64,000 nucleotides of DNA from Pterobdella sp. o SKG-2022 (Eukaryota; Annelida; Clitellata; Hirudinida; Piscicolidae), in contig OZ038324.1 of assembly GCA_964035795.1 (NCBI GenBank), positions 7,354,816 to 7,418,815 on the forward strand, read 5' to 3'. The position numbers were made by a program, and so were the translations under genes. The notes under the pieces were generated by a model. That model searched no databases. It was given only the letters and a program-made list of their open reading frames with translations, and had not been told where the DNA came from. Positions within the stretch are counted from its first letter, which is position 1. Every line of letters begins with the position of its first letter. Of the stretch, positions 39,185 through 54,100 are shown one piece after another.

Positions 39185-42100
39185 CTGAGGCTCGGTCGAT
39201 CTTTGGTGGTAAAAAGGGTTATTAGAGATGATTTGATTGTTTTATATCGTTTTGTATTATCGCATGTATGGGCTTGTATAATAGAATTTAGTTGAAATTA
39301 TTTTATTGAATAAGACTGCAGTTGTTAATTTGATTTCACAATCGTTAATTTGTGAGTTGCGTGTGATTCCAAATATATGAGATTATTTTTGAGATTTGAG
39401 TAATGATAAAGAATTTTAATCTAACTTTTTTACATATAAAACTTGGCATTAAACTTTGAAATGAAATTTTAATTTGTTTTATCTAATGGCTCAAATAATA
39501 CAATCGAGAATTTTGGAAAAAAAAATTTTTAATTTCCTCAAATTTATCATAAACTCGCATCTAATTTATCTTGAGCATCTACACAATCGCAAACTGCCTT
39601 TTGCTCTATTACCTTATACACGATAACAAAAAACTAGGAAATACGGTCTCAGTGAAATTTGAAAGCGTTTCATATAAATAATTTTTAAATAACTTATTAT
39701 GGCTATAGAAGATAATAAGCATTTTGAGAAAAAATTTCATAATAGCAGTAAAAGCAGTGATAGATTAATGAGAAGGAAATGTTGAAAGTGATTAGTGAAA
39801 ACTGAGTAGAAAGTTAAATAGATGTGGGATCAAATCCATCAGGAATGTTGGTTGCTGCATGCAGGGGGAGGCGGCAAAGGAGGACTGCGGAAAAAAACTG
39901 CGGAGAAGTTACACGCACGTAAGTTTTTTATGTGCCCCGATGTTAAACAGTCGAAAGATTTCAGCTTGAAATAAGTAACAAAATTGAAAATTTTTTCGCT
40001 TGTTTTGCTTTCAATTTGTGGGAAATAAGCATATTTTCTTCGTGTTCATACCTTCTAGTTACACAAAGCACTTTTTATAGGTATGATTGGGAGCTTCGGA
40101 AACGCATAGAATGTAACGAGATTATTCAAATGCTTATTCTATTAGCTTTCCTTTTCCAAAAACACATTCAATTTCTTCTATAATGAAAAAAAGATTTAAA
40201 TGTAAAATCATAAGAATGAATGTTTTGAAGAGAACAAAATTTTTATAAACTCACCATTGTAGCCGTCCAGATTGTTTTTAACTGTAAAAAATAAAATATT
40301 TTGAATTACTTAAAAATTCCATTTAAAATTAATTTGGTTTGTTGTGAAAATGTTTAAAAATACTTTAAATTAAAGATAACATGAGTGTCTATGAAGTGTG
40401 TGTAGTGGTGCATCAGTAGTGATGGTGGTGTATGACATCAACACACTTGACTCAGTTTTTAAGTATCAAAACTTATTCAAAATACTTTTCATAAAAAAGA
40501 TAGTTTATAAAAAATTAAGACTCCATGTTATAAAAAATAAATGAATTCAAAATGTGACTAAATATTGCGTAATAAATAAAAAAAAACGAAAAAATACCGA
40601 AAAAATCGACAAAAATAAATTGAAGAAAACGTCAAAAGATAATAAATAGGCAATATCGAATGGTGAATATTTTTAAAACGTTAATTAATCACGAGGTTGT
40701 GGGGTCTTGTAGCGGGTAAGCTCACCACTCGTAAGGAAGCAATTAAGACAAACAGGAGAAAGAAGCCTTTGATAAATGATCTCACAAAATGAGCTGCCCT
40801 TCTTCCACGCTTCGTTGTTATCTTTTATGAATACTTTTATGGTATTTTTTTATCGATTTTATTTGATTTGTGATTTTAATGGTTTCGGAAGGTTAATTCT
40901 CTGTTTTTTAAAGCTAGTCGTTTTGGATTTTTAGTTTTCTGGACAAAATTAAGGTGATTTTCATACTTGGGTATAAAGAGAGCATCAAAAAGCTTATACG
41001 GTCTTCATATTAGTCTTTTGAATATTTCATTCATTTTCGACACCAAATGTTGAAAATTTGCTTCAAACTTAATAAAAAAGCATTGTAAAAGAGGTTTCCA
41101 TTACTTGCACATAATCAAATCAGCTTATGGGTGAGGGTTTCCAAAACATGATTGATAATAAAATAGCATTTAAAATCACACCACATCATAATTCATGAAA
41201 TTGAAGAATTAAATTAAAGTGCAGCCAACACAGTCAAAGCCAGAAGGGATTGGAGGCTTGCCAGCCATTGCATTTCCTTGCTTTTCAAATTAAAAAAAAA
41301 GTTAAACTTTAAAAAACGTACCAAAAGGACTTAACTTTAATTCTGACCTGTTTGAGGTCTGATAAATAAGTACAACTGGTATGAGGCTGGCGAAAAGAGA
41401 TTAAATTTTAAAAACTTACAAATTAATATTTTAGATTAAAACTTCCAACTTTGAAACTTTGAAAACTAAGACGGAAATGCAATTCTCAAAATTCTTTTGA
41501 AAATTTTTGAAATTAAATAAACTCCTACCACATCTTGAAAATTTTGAAAGTGAGTATTTTATGATTAAAAAGGATTTGTAAAAACCATTTCATCAGAACG
41601 CTTCTAGAACAAATTTATACCAGTTTTGATTTTTTATTCTTCATTTATGTAGATTTTGAAAGCATAATGAGCTTTGGAGCAATGAAGAAAAATGAGAAAG
41701 AATCAAATAGATATTAATAGTACAGAGACTCAAGCGAATATATCAATGCAACGTACACAAAAACTCCATTTTCGAAAGATTGGGATTTCTCGTGGTTTTC
41801 CAACTTTCAATAAATTTTTCTCAAAAATGTTTGCACATCCACATGCTTCAAATTAATTTCTTTTCAGTTCAGCATTCTCGCAATAGTGAGTTCGCTAATT
41901 TTTAAGGCTTATCTAGTTGCAATGCAACGGTATAAGCCATTTATATAGCGCTTTTTAGGGTGCATTCAAAAGGACTATGAAATACGAGTTATTAAGGAAT
42001 AAAATAGTTTTTAAAAAATTTATCAATTATAATTAAAAATATAAATTTTTTCCAACTTGTATAATTATTTAAAAAAACGCGATTCAGTGATGCAATCAGA

Positions 42101-45100
42101 AACACAGCTGCGCACCTAACTCAGTCATTATATTCAACTGAAGAGATTGTAAAGAGATTAGCTTGCTCAAGCAATGAAGTATGAAATAATGAAAGAATGT
42201 TTTTGTTATGCTCACATACTATTGAATATCTTGTTATTGTTAAATTTCTTTTAAGAATTTGAAAACCGATAAGCTGGAAAATCTTAGAAAATAACATTTA
42301 ATGTATGAATTTTTCTGCTAATAAAACTTTTATTGTATAAAAACCTAAAATTTCCAAAATTTTTCGTTTGAAAAGTTTGATTAAAAATGAATTCAATGCA
42401 TATAAGTTCATTTTTAATAAATTGTATAACTTGGTAAGATTTTTTAAAATAATAGTCTGCGAAATATATTTTTAATGCAGCGATAAAAAAGAAACTTGTA
42501 GAGAGAGTTCGGTAGGGATCGGATACGGTGATGCATGTCTGAGAAACAACCTCACCATCATTTAAAAAAATTTTATCTTGCAATTTTGAAATCTAATCTG
42601 TAATAATAAAATTTTTGAAAAAATTTGATAAAAATAACATGTTTAAATAAGTATGGTGGTGTTGGTGGCTAGGAGGTTAGTGAAAGCAGGCACGCAAGGT
42701 GTAGAGACATACATCAAGAATAATATAGTACAATAACCGATATATTCTTATTATCGTAATATTATTCAAATTTAAACTCAAGTTCATCATGACAAAGCAT
42801 ATAACTCACCACGATAAACAAATATGCTCTTCCATATTGGAAATTCACTTTTAAAATTACAAAAATTAACTGCGCTAAAATATCTGTTATTTTTTCAATT
42901 TTGCCGACTCGTATGGAGTGTGATGCTTTGGCGGAGAGGGTATTTATTGAGGTTGTTTTATAGAGAGATGGGCGGTGATTTATAAAAGTTTGTTTGCATG
43001 TATCTCTAAGAGTCCTGCTCGTTATACCTCTGCATATATTAATCCCTTTTTCATCTTTTTGTTTTATTTCAGGCAAAATGTCTCTAACTTGCAACATTGT
43101 TTACTGCTTTTTATAAACATGAAGGAAATAAATCTATATTTGTCTTTGCGTAGATCATGGAGGAAAGTTAATTTTTGATGAAGATTTTGCAAAAGTGGTT
43201 GAAAAAAGTAATATTTACGAACAAAAAATCATTTTTCGTGAGATTCCAAGCATTTTTCGGCCCCTATAGCTCAATGGTTGAGCATTAGACTAATTATCTA
43301 AAGTTACCGGGTTCAATCCCGCGTGGGCCGACAATTAGCACCTGTTCCACAGTGTGTTTTCGCTACATTAAATTTGTAGGAAGCGCTTTGATCTATAAGG
43401 AAAAGCGCTTTATAAATACCGCATTACATACATTACATTTCAGAAACTTTTTATTGTTTCTATGTTTGTTTTATACATCATTTAGAGCATATTTTTGAAT
43501 TTTTTTACTTCTATCAGTTGACCAAATATTTGCCTACTTTTTGCTCAATAAAGATCCCACTTCCTTCCTGCAAGAATCCAGGTCCCACAAACCGCATGTA
43601 CTCAAACTAACCGACCCATAAAACTAACAAAAACTCAATCATTTGTGATGTAGTAATTTATGAAACACTGGTTATTTATCAATAGCAGCCAACAAGAGTT
43701 GGTGGTAGGCTTCAAAAAGTGCTGCTTCAAATGCCTTCCAACCCAAGCAAGCAAATTGGAAAGGCAAATAGCTTTTGAATTGAAATTCAACATTTATTTT
43801 TATAATAAAATAATTATTCGCAAATTTTTTTATGGCATATTATTTACGCTATATATAGGCTTTTGCTTGAATTAAAAGAGTTTTGTTTTTCATGAAAAAT
43901 AATTCAAAGTTTATTTATAAATAATTCAATATTTTCCTGCCTGGGGCTAACAGAAAAACTTTAAAACCTAATTTTAAAAGTTTTATATAAGAAAATTTGT
44001 TCGATGATTTATTTTTCTAAAAAAAACTTTTTCAAATTCTTTTTAGAAAATCATTTCCTGGTTTTAACTTGATCGTCCCAAAGTTCAAAAACAGACTTTT
44101 CATTGTAATTTATTGGTACGAAAATTTAGAAAAAAACGAAACAGCCATGCTTGGAAAACCATAAACAGCTCAAAATGTGAATTAAAAACAAAAGTATAAA
44201 AAATAAGGCAAAAATTTATTGTATTTTTATCGTACACTTGATAATTGTATATTGGAAGGAAAACCATTAGAGCTTATATGAGGGCTGTGAAGTAATTACT
44301 GAATGAGTTTATTCAACTCCTTGCAAGAATGCATCAATGTGCGTATGATGAATCTCTTTTTGTGGCAAACATGTTTCTGAAGATTGCAACTACTTCCAAG
44401 CACTTGCTTCAATTATTAATCTTAACGATTGCAATACTCATTTGAAATTTCTTTTTGAAACTTTATCGACTAAGAAATTCTACAGAAACTTTTAAAAAAG
44501 CCAAGCATTCAATATGCGAAAAAATGTATGAAAGGAGGGTTTAATTGAATTTCCTTGAATTACGCACTTCAAATTTCAAAAAAGGAAACTTGGTGGCTTA
44601 AACCAAATAACCGCAGAATGCTTCTTTAAATCTTAAAACATTGTGAGGCTCCTAACAAAAAGATGCCAATGTGTTTTTGGTGTTTTTGATGAATGAATTA
44701 ACGCCCTAGTAACTTCAAAATTTTTGAATTTCTTGAAATATTCAGCGTTCCGACATTGAAAAATGTGCCGCACAAAATAAAAATAGTTGTTTTTAATTCA
44801 AAATATTTTTTGTCAAGCTTCAACTTTATTTCATATTTCGTCATTTTGAAATGAAAAAATTGTGAATTTATATTTTTTTGCATTTCACCATTTTGAAAAA
44901 ATTACAAAAAAAACTTAAAGTATTAAATATATACATAATAAACACAAATAAAAATATATATTGGATGATATTATATATTTTTTTTACCATTAAAACTGAA
45001 ACCACTGATAGGTCAACTTAAATTTTTTCTCCTAAGAGTCTCGGCGTTTTTCAATTTGGTTTGCAACTTGAGTAATAAACTACGAATATTCTATCAAATT

Positions 45101-48100
45101 TTAAAACTTTTTGAAATGAATAATTGTGAATTTGATTACAGAATATTAAATTGTAAGTTTTGCCACGGGTCCAAGTTAGGTGTATCTGGTTATCAAGAAT
45201 TCCAGTGCGTCCATCAATATTTATAGATATCTTTTTAGTTTTTTTATGAACAAACATTTCAAAAATTTCACGAATTCAAATACTTCCTGCATAAAAAAAC
45301 TCAAAGATAAAAGAAACAACAACAAAAACGTTAACATTAAAGTTAATTTTTTTCAACTCAAGTAAGTAACTTGCTCAAAACAAACTGAAGTCCACTCAAG
45401 CAATGGAATTTTTAAAAGTTAAATTTTAAATTCTTATAAAAAAGTAAATCTCAAAAAAGATTTTAAAAGATCTAAATCACCCACCAAAAATGGCGTATGT
45501 CTCCTTTTCTCCAAATGATGGCCACACATTTGGACCCACATCACGTGCCTTGGAGGAGGGGGAGGAGGAAGAGGTAGAAGAAGACAAAGAGGAGGAAGAA
45601 GATGAAGAGGAAGAAAGGGGAAAAGAAGGACTGAAGTTCACTTTTGAATCTTGAAAATTTGGATTTCTGAAGGGTGGTTATGAGCGTAAACTCATTAGAG
45701 ATTTTTAACGCGTTTTTTTATAACGTTTTGAATAAAAAATTCATAAATGTAAAAAAGCAATAATTCTTGGAGCTTTATGGATGAGAACAGAAGAAGAAAG
45801 ATAGACACAAAAAACCCCACTCATATAGAATCTAAAACACAATAAAAGAAAAATTTGATATATTTGAAAGAATTTAATATACAGACAACAGCGACAGGAA
45901 CAAACAAAGCAAATTATTCCAGCCTCCTCTGGTATGATGAGGATTTTGAGCTTGATGAATGGAGAGAAGAAGGTAGCTAGAATGAAGTACTACATAGAAA
46001 ATTTCACTTTTGAGCAAATATTCACCTTCCAATATAAATATCTATCGTGTTAATAGATAGATAGAGTGGTAGATAGTATATAAAAGCATAAATATATATT
46101 ATAAATCAAATGGATTTTTGTTTCAAATATATGTATACAATTATATTGATTGGTTTGTATAATTTCAATTGATGTTTTAAATAACAATTCTTTAAAGTTT
46201 ACAATCGATTGTTTTGATATAAGTTCCATCAAATCACAAAAATTACAAGAAAAAGACGTTTTCAAATAATTTTTTATCAAATTAACTTAATATTTTAAGA
46301 CTTTTTCGGCGTTTTGACTTGTTGCTTGAGGCGAATAGTTTTTCAAGTTGGAATTCAAAAATTAAAATTTTCTCTGCAAATAAACATAATTTTCTCCACG
46401 TAGCGAAGTTTTTCACTATAAAAATTGAGAAAAAAAGGCAAAAAAGTTAATTATAGATCTATTCTAAATAAACCAAAATTCTTTATCTATACAGCCTATA
46501 TTACTTAAAATTTTATATTCACAATCAGAAGCAATAAAACTCCGAGCTATTTTTATACCTCATTTCAGAGTATCAAATCAGCTTTAAACATCGACGCACT
46601 GTTGACATTATTTATTTATTCTCTTCCCATTCATATCCATAAGGTCGTTTGTTGATCGCATGCATATCTGCATCTGCTTGTATGCGCCGTGTTGTATTTT
46701 TGTATCAGAACTGCGTATAAATGTTGTATTAAAAGATTAATTGTTGTATACCAAAATTTTCTGCTGTGGTTCCTATTGATACTCAATTTGACTTATAATC
46801 TACAGCCCCTTCTATTCGGAAATAATGGCTTTTATTGTATTAGCTTTGTATTAATAATGTATTATATTGTACTTTTATTGTCTATAAAATATTTATTTTT
46901 TATTATATTTAATTTAATTTATTATCTAAATATATTTTAATAGAATTTATTTTTAAGGAATTGAATTTGTAATCAATCTCACCAGTACAAATCTTATAAG
47001 ACTACATTTTAAAATTTAAAACCTAATTTGAATTTTTATTAATTAAATAAAATTTTCAGTTTTTCCAATCCATAAAAGATTTCAGTAGGCATTGTCCACC
47101 CTTATAAAACTAACTTAAAAACTCGGTAATTTAACATTACATTATCATACAGTTAAATCTGATAACAAATATATCAACTAATACATTATATATTTTCGAC
47201 TATATCTACATTTATATACTCGAATTTTCCTTTCAGTTGCTTGTTTTGGTGTTTATAATTAGATATATCGTTCATTTATTACGAAATAGTTTAATAAGTC
47301 TACCATTGGGTCACTTCTAATTAGGGTTTCCACTATGCGATTGATAGATTTCACAGGGCGCTACTACGTGTGAACTTAAATGATTGATATAAAATATAAA
47401 AATCATGAAACATATTTGAATTCTTTCTGTAGAATTAATTTCAATGGTATTTTGGTGGTGGATTACTGAAAATATTTGCAGAGCATCCAAGTGTCCGTTC
47501 CCAAAGGGAATATGTGTGCTTGAGCTGTATATACCTTTTCAAAGACTTGTTGCTGTTTACTTCAATTAAAACTCATTACCAATTTATTTTTTAATTTTTC
47601 CAAATTTTTGTGATACTCAATTTGTGTTTAACTTTTTTATTTATATTTTAATTTCAGAATTTCAAATTTAACCTGCATATTCGGCTACTTATCATTTTCA
47701 TTAGAATTGGCGCCTTTTTAGCTTACGAATTTTTTTCTTATTAAACTTCTTTTTATGCAAAAAATAAATTGAAAAGTTTTCTTAATGAAATGTTTGCTCA
47801 AAAATTTTATTTTTTGAGAAATCTCAAAGTTATTTATGTATATAAAATATATAAAAATAAATTTATAAGTGTAGGAATCGCGTTTATCAGTAACTACCAA
47901 CTTCAAATAAACAAAAATTCAACTTGAAAAACTGTTAAATTTCATTTTCGAATGCCATTCGATCTGCCAATTTTTACATTTCAAGTTATTACGAAACTTT
48001 TTTGGCCTCGCAATCGTACTCAATCAAAATGACACTTAAGATTTTCTAAAACCTCCAAACATCTCATACGTTTCACTGCAATACTCTCGAATACTGGGCC

Positions 48101-51100
48101 GCTCAGAAAAAATTAACTTTTGCTACAAAATTTCAATTTTTTAAAAATTGATTTTTTTCTGTGCAATGTAACAACTCAAGACAATTTGTTTGTGAGTTTG
48201 AGTGGAGTGAAGCAAGCTTTTAATATATAGGTTTATTTTTGTTTGTCGAGACACTAGTTATCTCAACTTTGATGAATATCACGGCAAATAAAAGAATTCT
48301 CATACATAAAACCATGGAAATTTACACTCCTTGAACTTCTCTTCAGCTTCGTCTGTCGCTTGAGCATATGTAGTTCTGATTAGTTTCATTATGTCTCTTT
48401 GTTTCATCTCTTAATTTTCCTCATTAACGTCTCAACATCATCCGTCTTTCCATACAGACTCAACATTTTCTTTGACTTTATTCGCTTTCAAATTTCATTT
48501 TTGGAGTTTTAAAGGTTGTGTAAAATAATTGGTTTTTGATATTTTGTGGTTCGAAAAATTTACAATATAATTATTCATTATTAAAATAATTTTTAATTTT
48601 TAGTTTTAAAAAAATTTATAATCTTTCAAGAATGCTTATTAAAATTCTTTTTCGCACAAACAAATAATTATTTGAAATTGATATATAATAATAAGGCTTT
48701 TTACAGTGATCTATTTTTTGAATTTTTTCTTAAAAAATTAGAATATTCTATATTCAGTAAAATTAACCGCAGAAATTTACGAGAAAAAATATTTCAAAAT
48801 TTTGAAAAATTCTTTTTTCACAGCCACCTTTAAATTAAGAAAGCTGAATCTGTGAAGTTGAACAAATATTTCAATGCAAAACTCCAAACATAAAATTATT
48901 TTATTTTTTTATTGAAAGTAGTCAATGTGATTAAGGAAATAAGAAAAGAATTTTTTTTCGCTAATTTGAAAAAAAACTTTCTAATCGGAAGTGATTCATC
49001 AGCGGACAACTTTCTTGAACCACGAAAAACTGCAAGTCTTCAAAAGTGCAAGCTCGCATAAAAAAGAAAAAATTTTTCAAATAAAACCTACAAAAACTCT
49101 ATATATATTGTACTTAAACGGTATCGGTCAATTAATAACTCAATTTGAACGTGGGTTTCCAGACAAATGTTTCTTTATTGACTAAAATTATCTTGCACCA
49201 CTATCCATCTGCCAATCCAACCGTCCATTCACTCTCCTATCCACCCACCCACCAAATATCTCAACACTTCACTCCTAACCCGCCTTCGATTCTCCTCCCA
49301 CCAAACATTCCACTAACCACCCACCAAACATCCCGCTACCCACCCACCAAACATCCCACTAACCGCCTTTTCTCCCCACCAAACCCGCTCTTCCCCCTCC
49401 AACTACTCACCCACTCCAAATAAAAGAAGTCCAATGTTTGAGCAGTTTCAATGAAAGTTTAGCGTCAGCATCGTCATAATTATAACTCTCGTACGGGCTG
49501 ACGTTTTTGAAAAGTGGAGCGCCGAATAAATACGCTAAAATATCATAGGCTGGTAGATTGTTGGGGGGATTTTGGTCTGAGGAGAAAGAAAACGACGGCG
49601 CTGAAGATAAAGAATGGAAGGATGAATAGGATGGAAATGGAGCTTGTGATTTTTTGCTTGATGGATTAAAGACATAAAGGAATGTGGATGAGTTATGCCT
49701 GGCGTGCATACGTGCGGTCCTTATCATAGGAGCGACAACCTGAAAGGGAGATGAAAAAAATTTTTAGTGTATACCAATGCTTTTGTGCGGAATAATTTTG
49801 TTTCAATAATTTCTTTATGAATACTGAGAATTTGATCATGTTTTGTGGTTAGGTATTATATCTTGTGCTTATGGCTCTGATATTATTTCTATTCAAGTCC
49901 TTACTGTATCATAATTGGAATCAATGTAAATTAAGCAAAAAAATATTCTCATAGGGCAATTTAATCTCGTTAAAAGATGCTCGTAAACATGCTTACATAA
50001 AAATGAACATACACGCTGATGCAACGTCAAAATGACATGTAAATAATTACAACTGGGATGCTGAGTATAACTGAAAATCAAAAAAAGCTTGACGTCCATC
50101 TACATTTTGTTCATTAAAACACAACGAAAGATACAAGGAAGATGAGATTTTGATAAATTGTTTGCAAACCTGTCCGTCAGAGAACAAGTCGAAAAGTAGA
50201 TTTCTATGGAAAAGTGAGGGATTTATTTGTTTATGTTGATGCTGGTAGGGTTTGCGTTGTGAGGGCTTTTTTGAAGCCGATGTTGTTTTATTTTGGTAAT
50301 AACTTTTCTCTCTGGTTTTATACGCTTTTTTCTGGTTTTTGTAATTTTTGAAATCAGTAGTTGGATAGTTAGTATGTTGTTGGTATTGTTGCAAACTCAA
50401 CTTTCCTAGGTCTGTGTAATGGTAGGTGATCAAATCGAAAATGATTTGGCGTTGGTAGTCAAACACGTTCTGAACATACGACCTAATCTGATGAAAAAGA
50501 AGTGGAAAAATTATTTCACGAAAAACTTTAAAGATTTTGTTAATGTTGGAAATTTATTATTTGCTTTTTTTTCTATCGTTGTAGAATTTTTCTTTTAAAT
50601 TTCCAGCAAGGAAGCAAACATTTTCGAAAAACATTGGTTTTTAATGTATTTTTTCACAACGAAATAACCCTATTAAAGAATCAAAACAATTAATAACAAC
50701 ACAAATTTTACTTTTTTCGTCATTTTCTCCTTTGAGACTCCATTTTTGAATGAGTGATCGTCGAGGAAATTCCAACCTTCGAGCTCAGAAAAGCCCATTA
50801 AAACGTTCGTGTTAGCAAACACATTATCTGCTGCCTGGCCAAAAAAAATAGTCTGATACTTCTGAATTTATGTTTTATTGTGCTTTCTTTAAAAAGTCTT
50901 TCATAGGTGTTTCGTGGGATTGTTCAAAATCGCTTCAAACGTCGTAAAAATGAATAAAATTTCTTAAGAAATGCAGTTGTTACAGAAATAGCAAGTATAC
51001 CATGTGAAAAAGCTTTTTATGTGAATTTCCCAGAATTAACCTGATTTTATGTTCTTTGACGCATTCATTAGTGCTTATTAGAATTTGCTTCAGTTTACAT

Positions 51101-54100
51101 TTTTGTAAAATTTAAACTATTCAAAAAATTTTTGAAATTTTAAATTACGTACAACTTGAATCCATATAATTTAAGTTTTTTTTTTCAAAATTCCTCAAAA
51201 TTTTTTCCTAATTGCTATAATTCAAGTCCATTTTTCGTATCAGCTTGAAGCGCTTAATGGCTTGCATTTAAATTTTTTAATGAATCTCCCCAAAAATGGA
51301 TGACCACTTCATTACTAAATTTTGTAACGAAAACTTTATCATTTGTACTTTGAACAAAAGACCAGCATGTTTAAGGTTTGGTATTAAGAGATGAAAAAAT
51401 TTAAATTGAATTTATTGCTATGGTGTTTCACGACCTCCATTTAAATCGTTGAAGTGTAAAGGATTAGAAATCCCTTCTTATCGACTTTTAATCAAAAGAT
51501 TAAAATTATTCCTAATAAAAATAACTTTGAATTTTTTATTTATTCGAAGTAAATCAAAATAAACTCGAACTGATAATGTCAAAGCTTTCAAAGTGAAAAT
51601 TGTAGTGCTTTTTTGTGTAAAATAAAGTATTAAATTTTTCTAGAGTTCTTATTCATGAAATAAATTCTTTTTTAAAAATTTTTTCGTATATTTCAAAAAT
51701 CAACTCAAACAGAAAAGTTCTCAAGGTAGTGTTTGAAATAAACTAAAATATTCTCAAAATTATTATGATATTAAAAAAATATATAAATTTTTCAAGTTTC
51801 AGCAAAGTAAAATTTCTTAATTAGTTATACTAACTTATTATCTTTTAATCTTCGTTTCATCCCAAACTTCGATACTATTTTAAAAGTTAAAACAGGCTAA
51901 TACAAATATTGTTATATATAATCGATCAATGGCTATTACTAAAGCCATAAAAAATAAGAGCAGAGAAAATGTCGGATTTACGGTCATAGATTGGATAAAT
52001 TTATTATAGTGTACAGAATCATTCATTCCGAAGCACTACGCATCACATTCTATAAAACGCCCATATTTTACGCAATGTCCGAAACTGGGATGGCTATGAT
52101 TTTGAGATTAGATTGTGAGTTGAATGTAACTTTAAATGGCTATTTTAATGGTATTTAAATTTTAATAGGTATTTGATAATTTTTTAATGAATAATGAATT
52201 TTATCAAATAGTTACCATAGTACATAATTATAAACCTTAAATAGTACTTCAACCACTTACTCTATCGAATAGTGTTTCAACGTTGAAAGGTAGAACACTT
52301 TTGTGGTCAATGGTGGGCCCGAAGGAGGTGAGGTAGCGGAAAGGAGAAGGGGCGTTAGAAGCGAGAATGAAGGGGTCCAGGGCTTTGAGGCATTGCAGGT
52401 AGTTTGCACTGTCGTACTTCTCGGTGGTGCTTCGTTTCTCGTCTTCTTGCGCCGCTTCTTGCCTGCCTTTTGATCGTTTTTGTCTTCTTTTGTTAACCTC
52501 TTGTAGTGTGTCTCTTTTTAAATTAATCTTTCTTGAGTCTTCACCATCGAATATGAAATTTTTGCGGTATTTTCGTATTTCAGTTGGAGATGTTACTGTA
52601 TTTTGTTTCAAAATTGATCGTTTTTTGGTTACGATTTCTTTTATTTCGCTATTAACACTAACACTTTTTTTCTTAACTATACTGTTTGCTTGCGAACTCC
52701 AAGAACCACCTACTTGGTTGGTCAAGTTTTTTTCTGGGTAAATCTTCTCCATCCATCCTTCAGTCGCACCTCCTTTATTCCCATTATTCTTCAACTTTTT
52801 TTCAATATTCATCTTTTTATTTTTTAATTTTTGTTTTTTAATGTCTTCCAAAGAGCAGTTGAGTTTGTCAAGAAGAACTTTGGTGAAATGGAGGGGGTAG
52901 TGAGAGAGGGCCCAGGTGTTAAGAGCACTGCCATCGTGCAGAATGACATTCTTGAAAAGGTTCCGATCTGGCGGTTTATGGGACTCACAATTATGCTCAA
53001 CATTAATATTCATGTATTCAACTTTTAAAAATTTTATAATTTTTTTTGTTTGAGCGGAAGTTTTTTTTCATTAAATTTTGAAAAAGGAAATTGAGCATTA
53101 GAACCAATCTTTGCAAGTGCCCTCAACTCATATTCACAAAGTTTAAGTTCAAAAATTAATTAGAAACTTTCGATTTGCATTTTAATTGATTTTTTCGACA
53201 AAAACATATTCAAAGACACAATTTTGAAAGTAAGCAAATTCTCAAAAGAGCTTATAAAAAAAAATTATTAGGGTCATATCAAGCCTATGAGTAGATATAT
53301 ATGAGAAGAAAAATTTTAATAACAGTAGACACTCAAAAATGGATGGAATTAAGGCATATCTGTATATGGCAGAAGGGTGATAATATAAAATAACAATAAT
53401 TATATTTCAAACTTGAGTTGAGGATAATATTAGTAAAAATAATAATATAAAATAGTTTGAAATTCTAAATTAGCAAAATATCATAGAAAGGTGATATTGA
53501 GAACAATATCAATTGTCTCATTTGTTTTTTTAGTATTCTGAGTTTACCAAATATTATCATTTTTTGAAAATTAACCTCATAAATTTTTAAAAGTGAAATT
53601 TATTTTATAGAGGTTTATTATTTATTCCGAGTCAAATTTAATTGCGTTAAGTTCCTAGTGAAGTGCGTGAAAGGAATATAGAATGGCATGCATTTATCGT
53701 AGTGTTTGATAGATGTTTTTTGAGTCGTCACCCTGATGTAAACCCAGTTTAAGCATTCAATTAACACAAAAAAAAACAGGGTTTTTTCTAATATAGTTTT
53801 ATGTACGCTTATTATTTACCATCGGATGAAGTGAACGGTTTGGAAAATAATTCAAAACTTCAGCAGCACAGAAATGCTTGTACAAAAAATTCAATTTATT
53901 TTGAGTTTGTGAATGAAGCAGCAAAAATATAGAAGAAATAAAAACCATACAAAACAATAAATGCAATCATAAATGAGTTAACTCAAAGGAATCATACAAT
54001 ACTGCTTTATGGCGAAATACAAGTGAAACAATGACCCAAAAAAACGAGAGAAAGTTGAAGATTTTTCATGTAGGACTGTAAGACTTATGCATAAAAAGCC

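Larger units (their letters stand above)
39185..45480 (-). other. Neuroligin intron (6.3 kb)
   Basis: AT-rich. It holds the SINE at 43258-43440, a retroelement 3' end at 41939-41970, the possible microexon at 40255-40281 and a plus-strand exon-like patch at 39864-39917. Short ORFs at 42284-43178 match nothing. Confidence 0.5.

Noticed and set aside
43258..43331. Functional tRNA-Ile gene
   Set aside because: The tRNA part runs into a SINE-type body and tail, with no Pol III terminator directly after the acceptor stem, so a SINE head is more likely.
49145..49423. Pro/His/Thr-rich ORF
   Set aside because: It follows the CCACC minisatellite and is antisense to the neuroligin; a translation artefact of the repeat.
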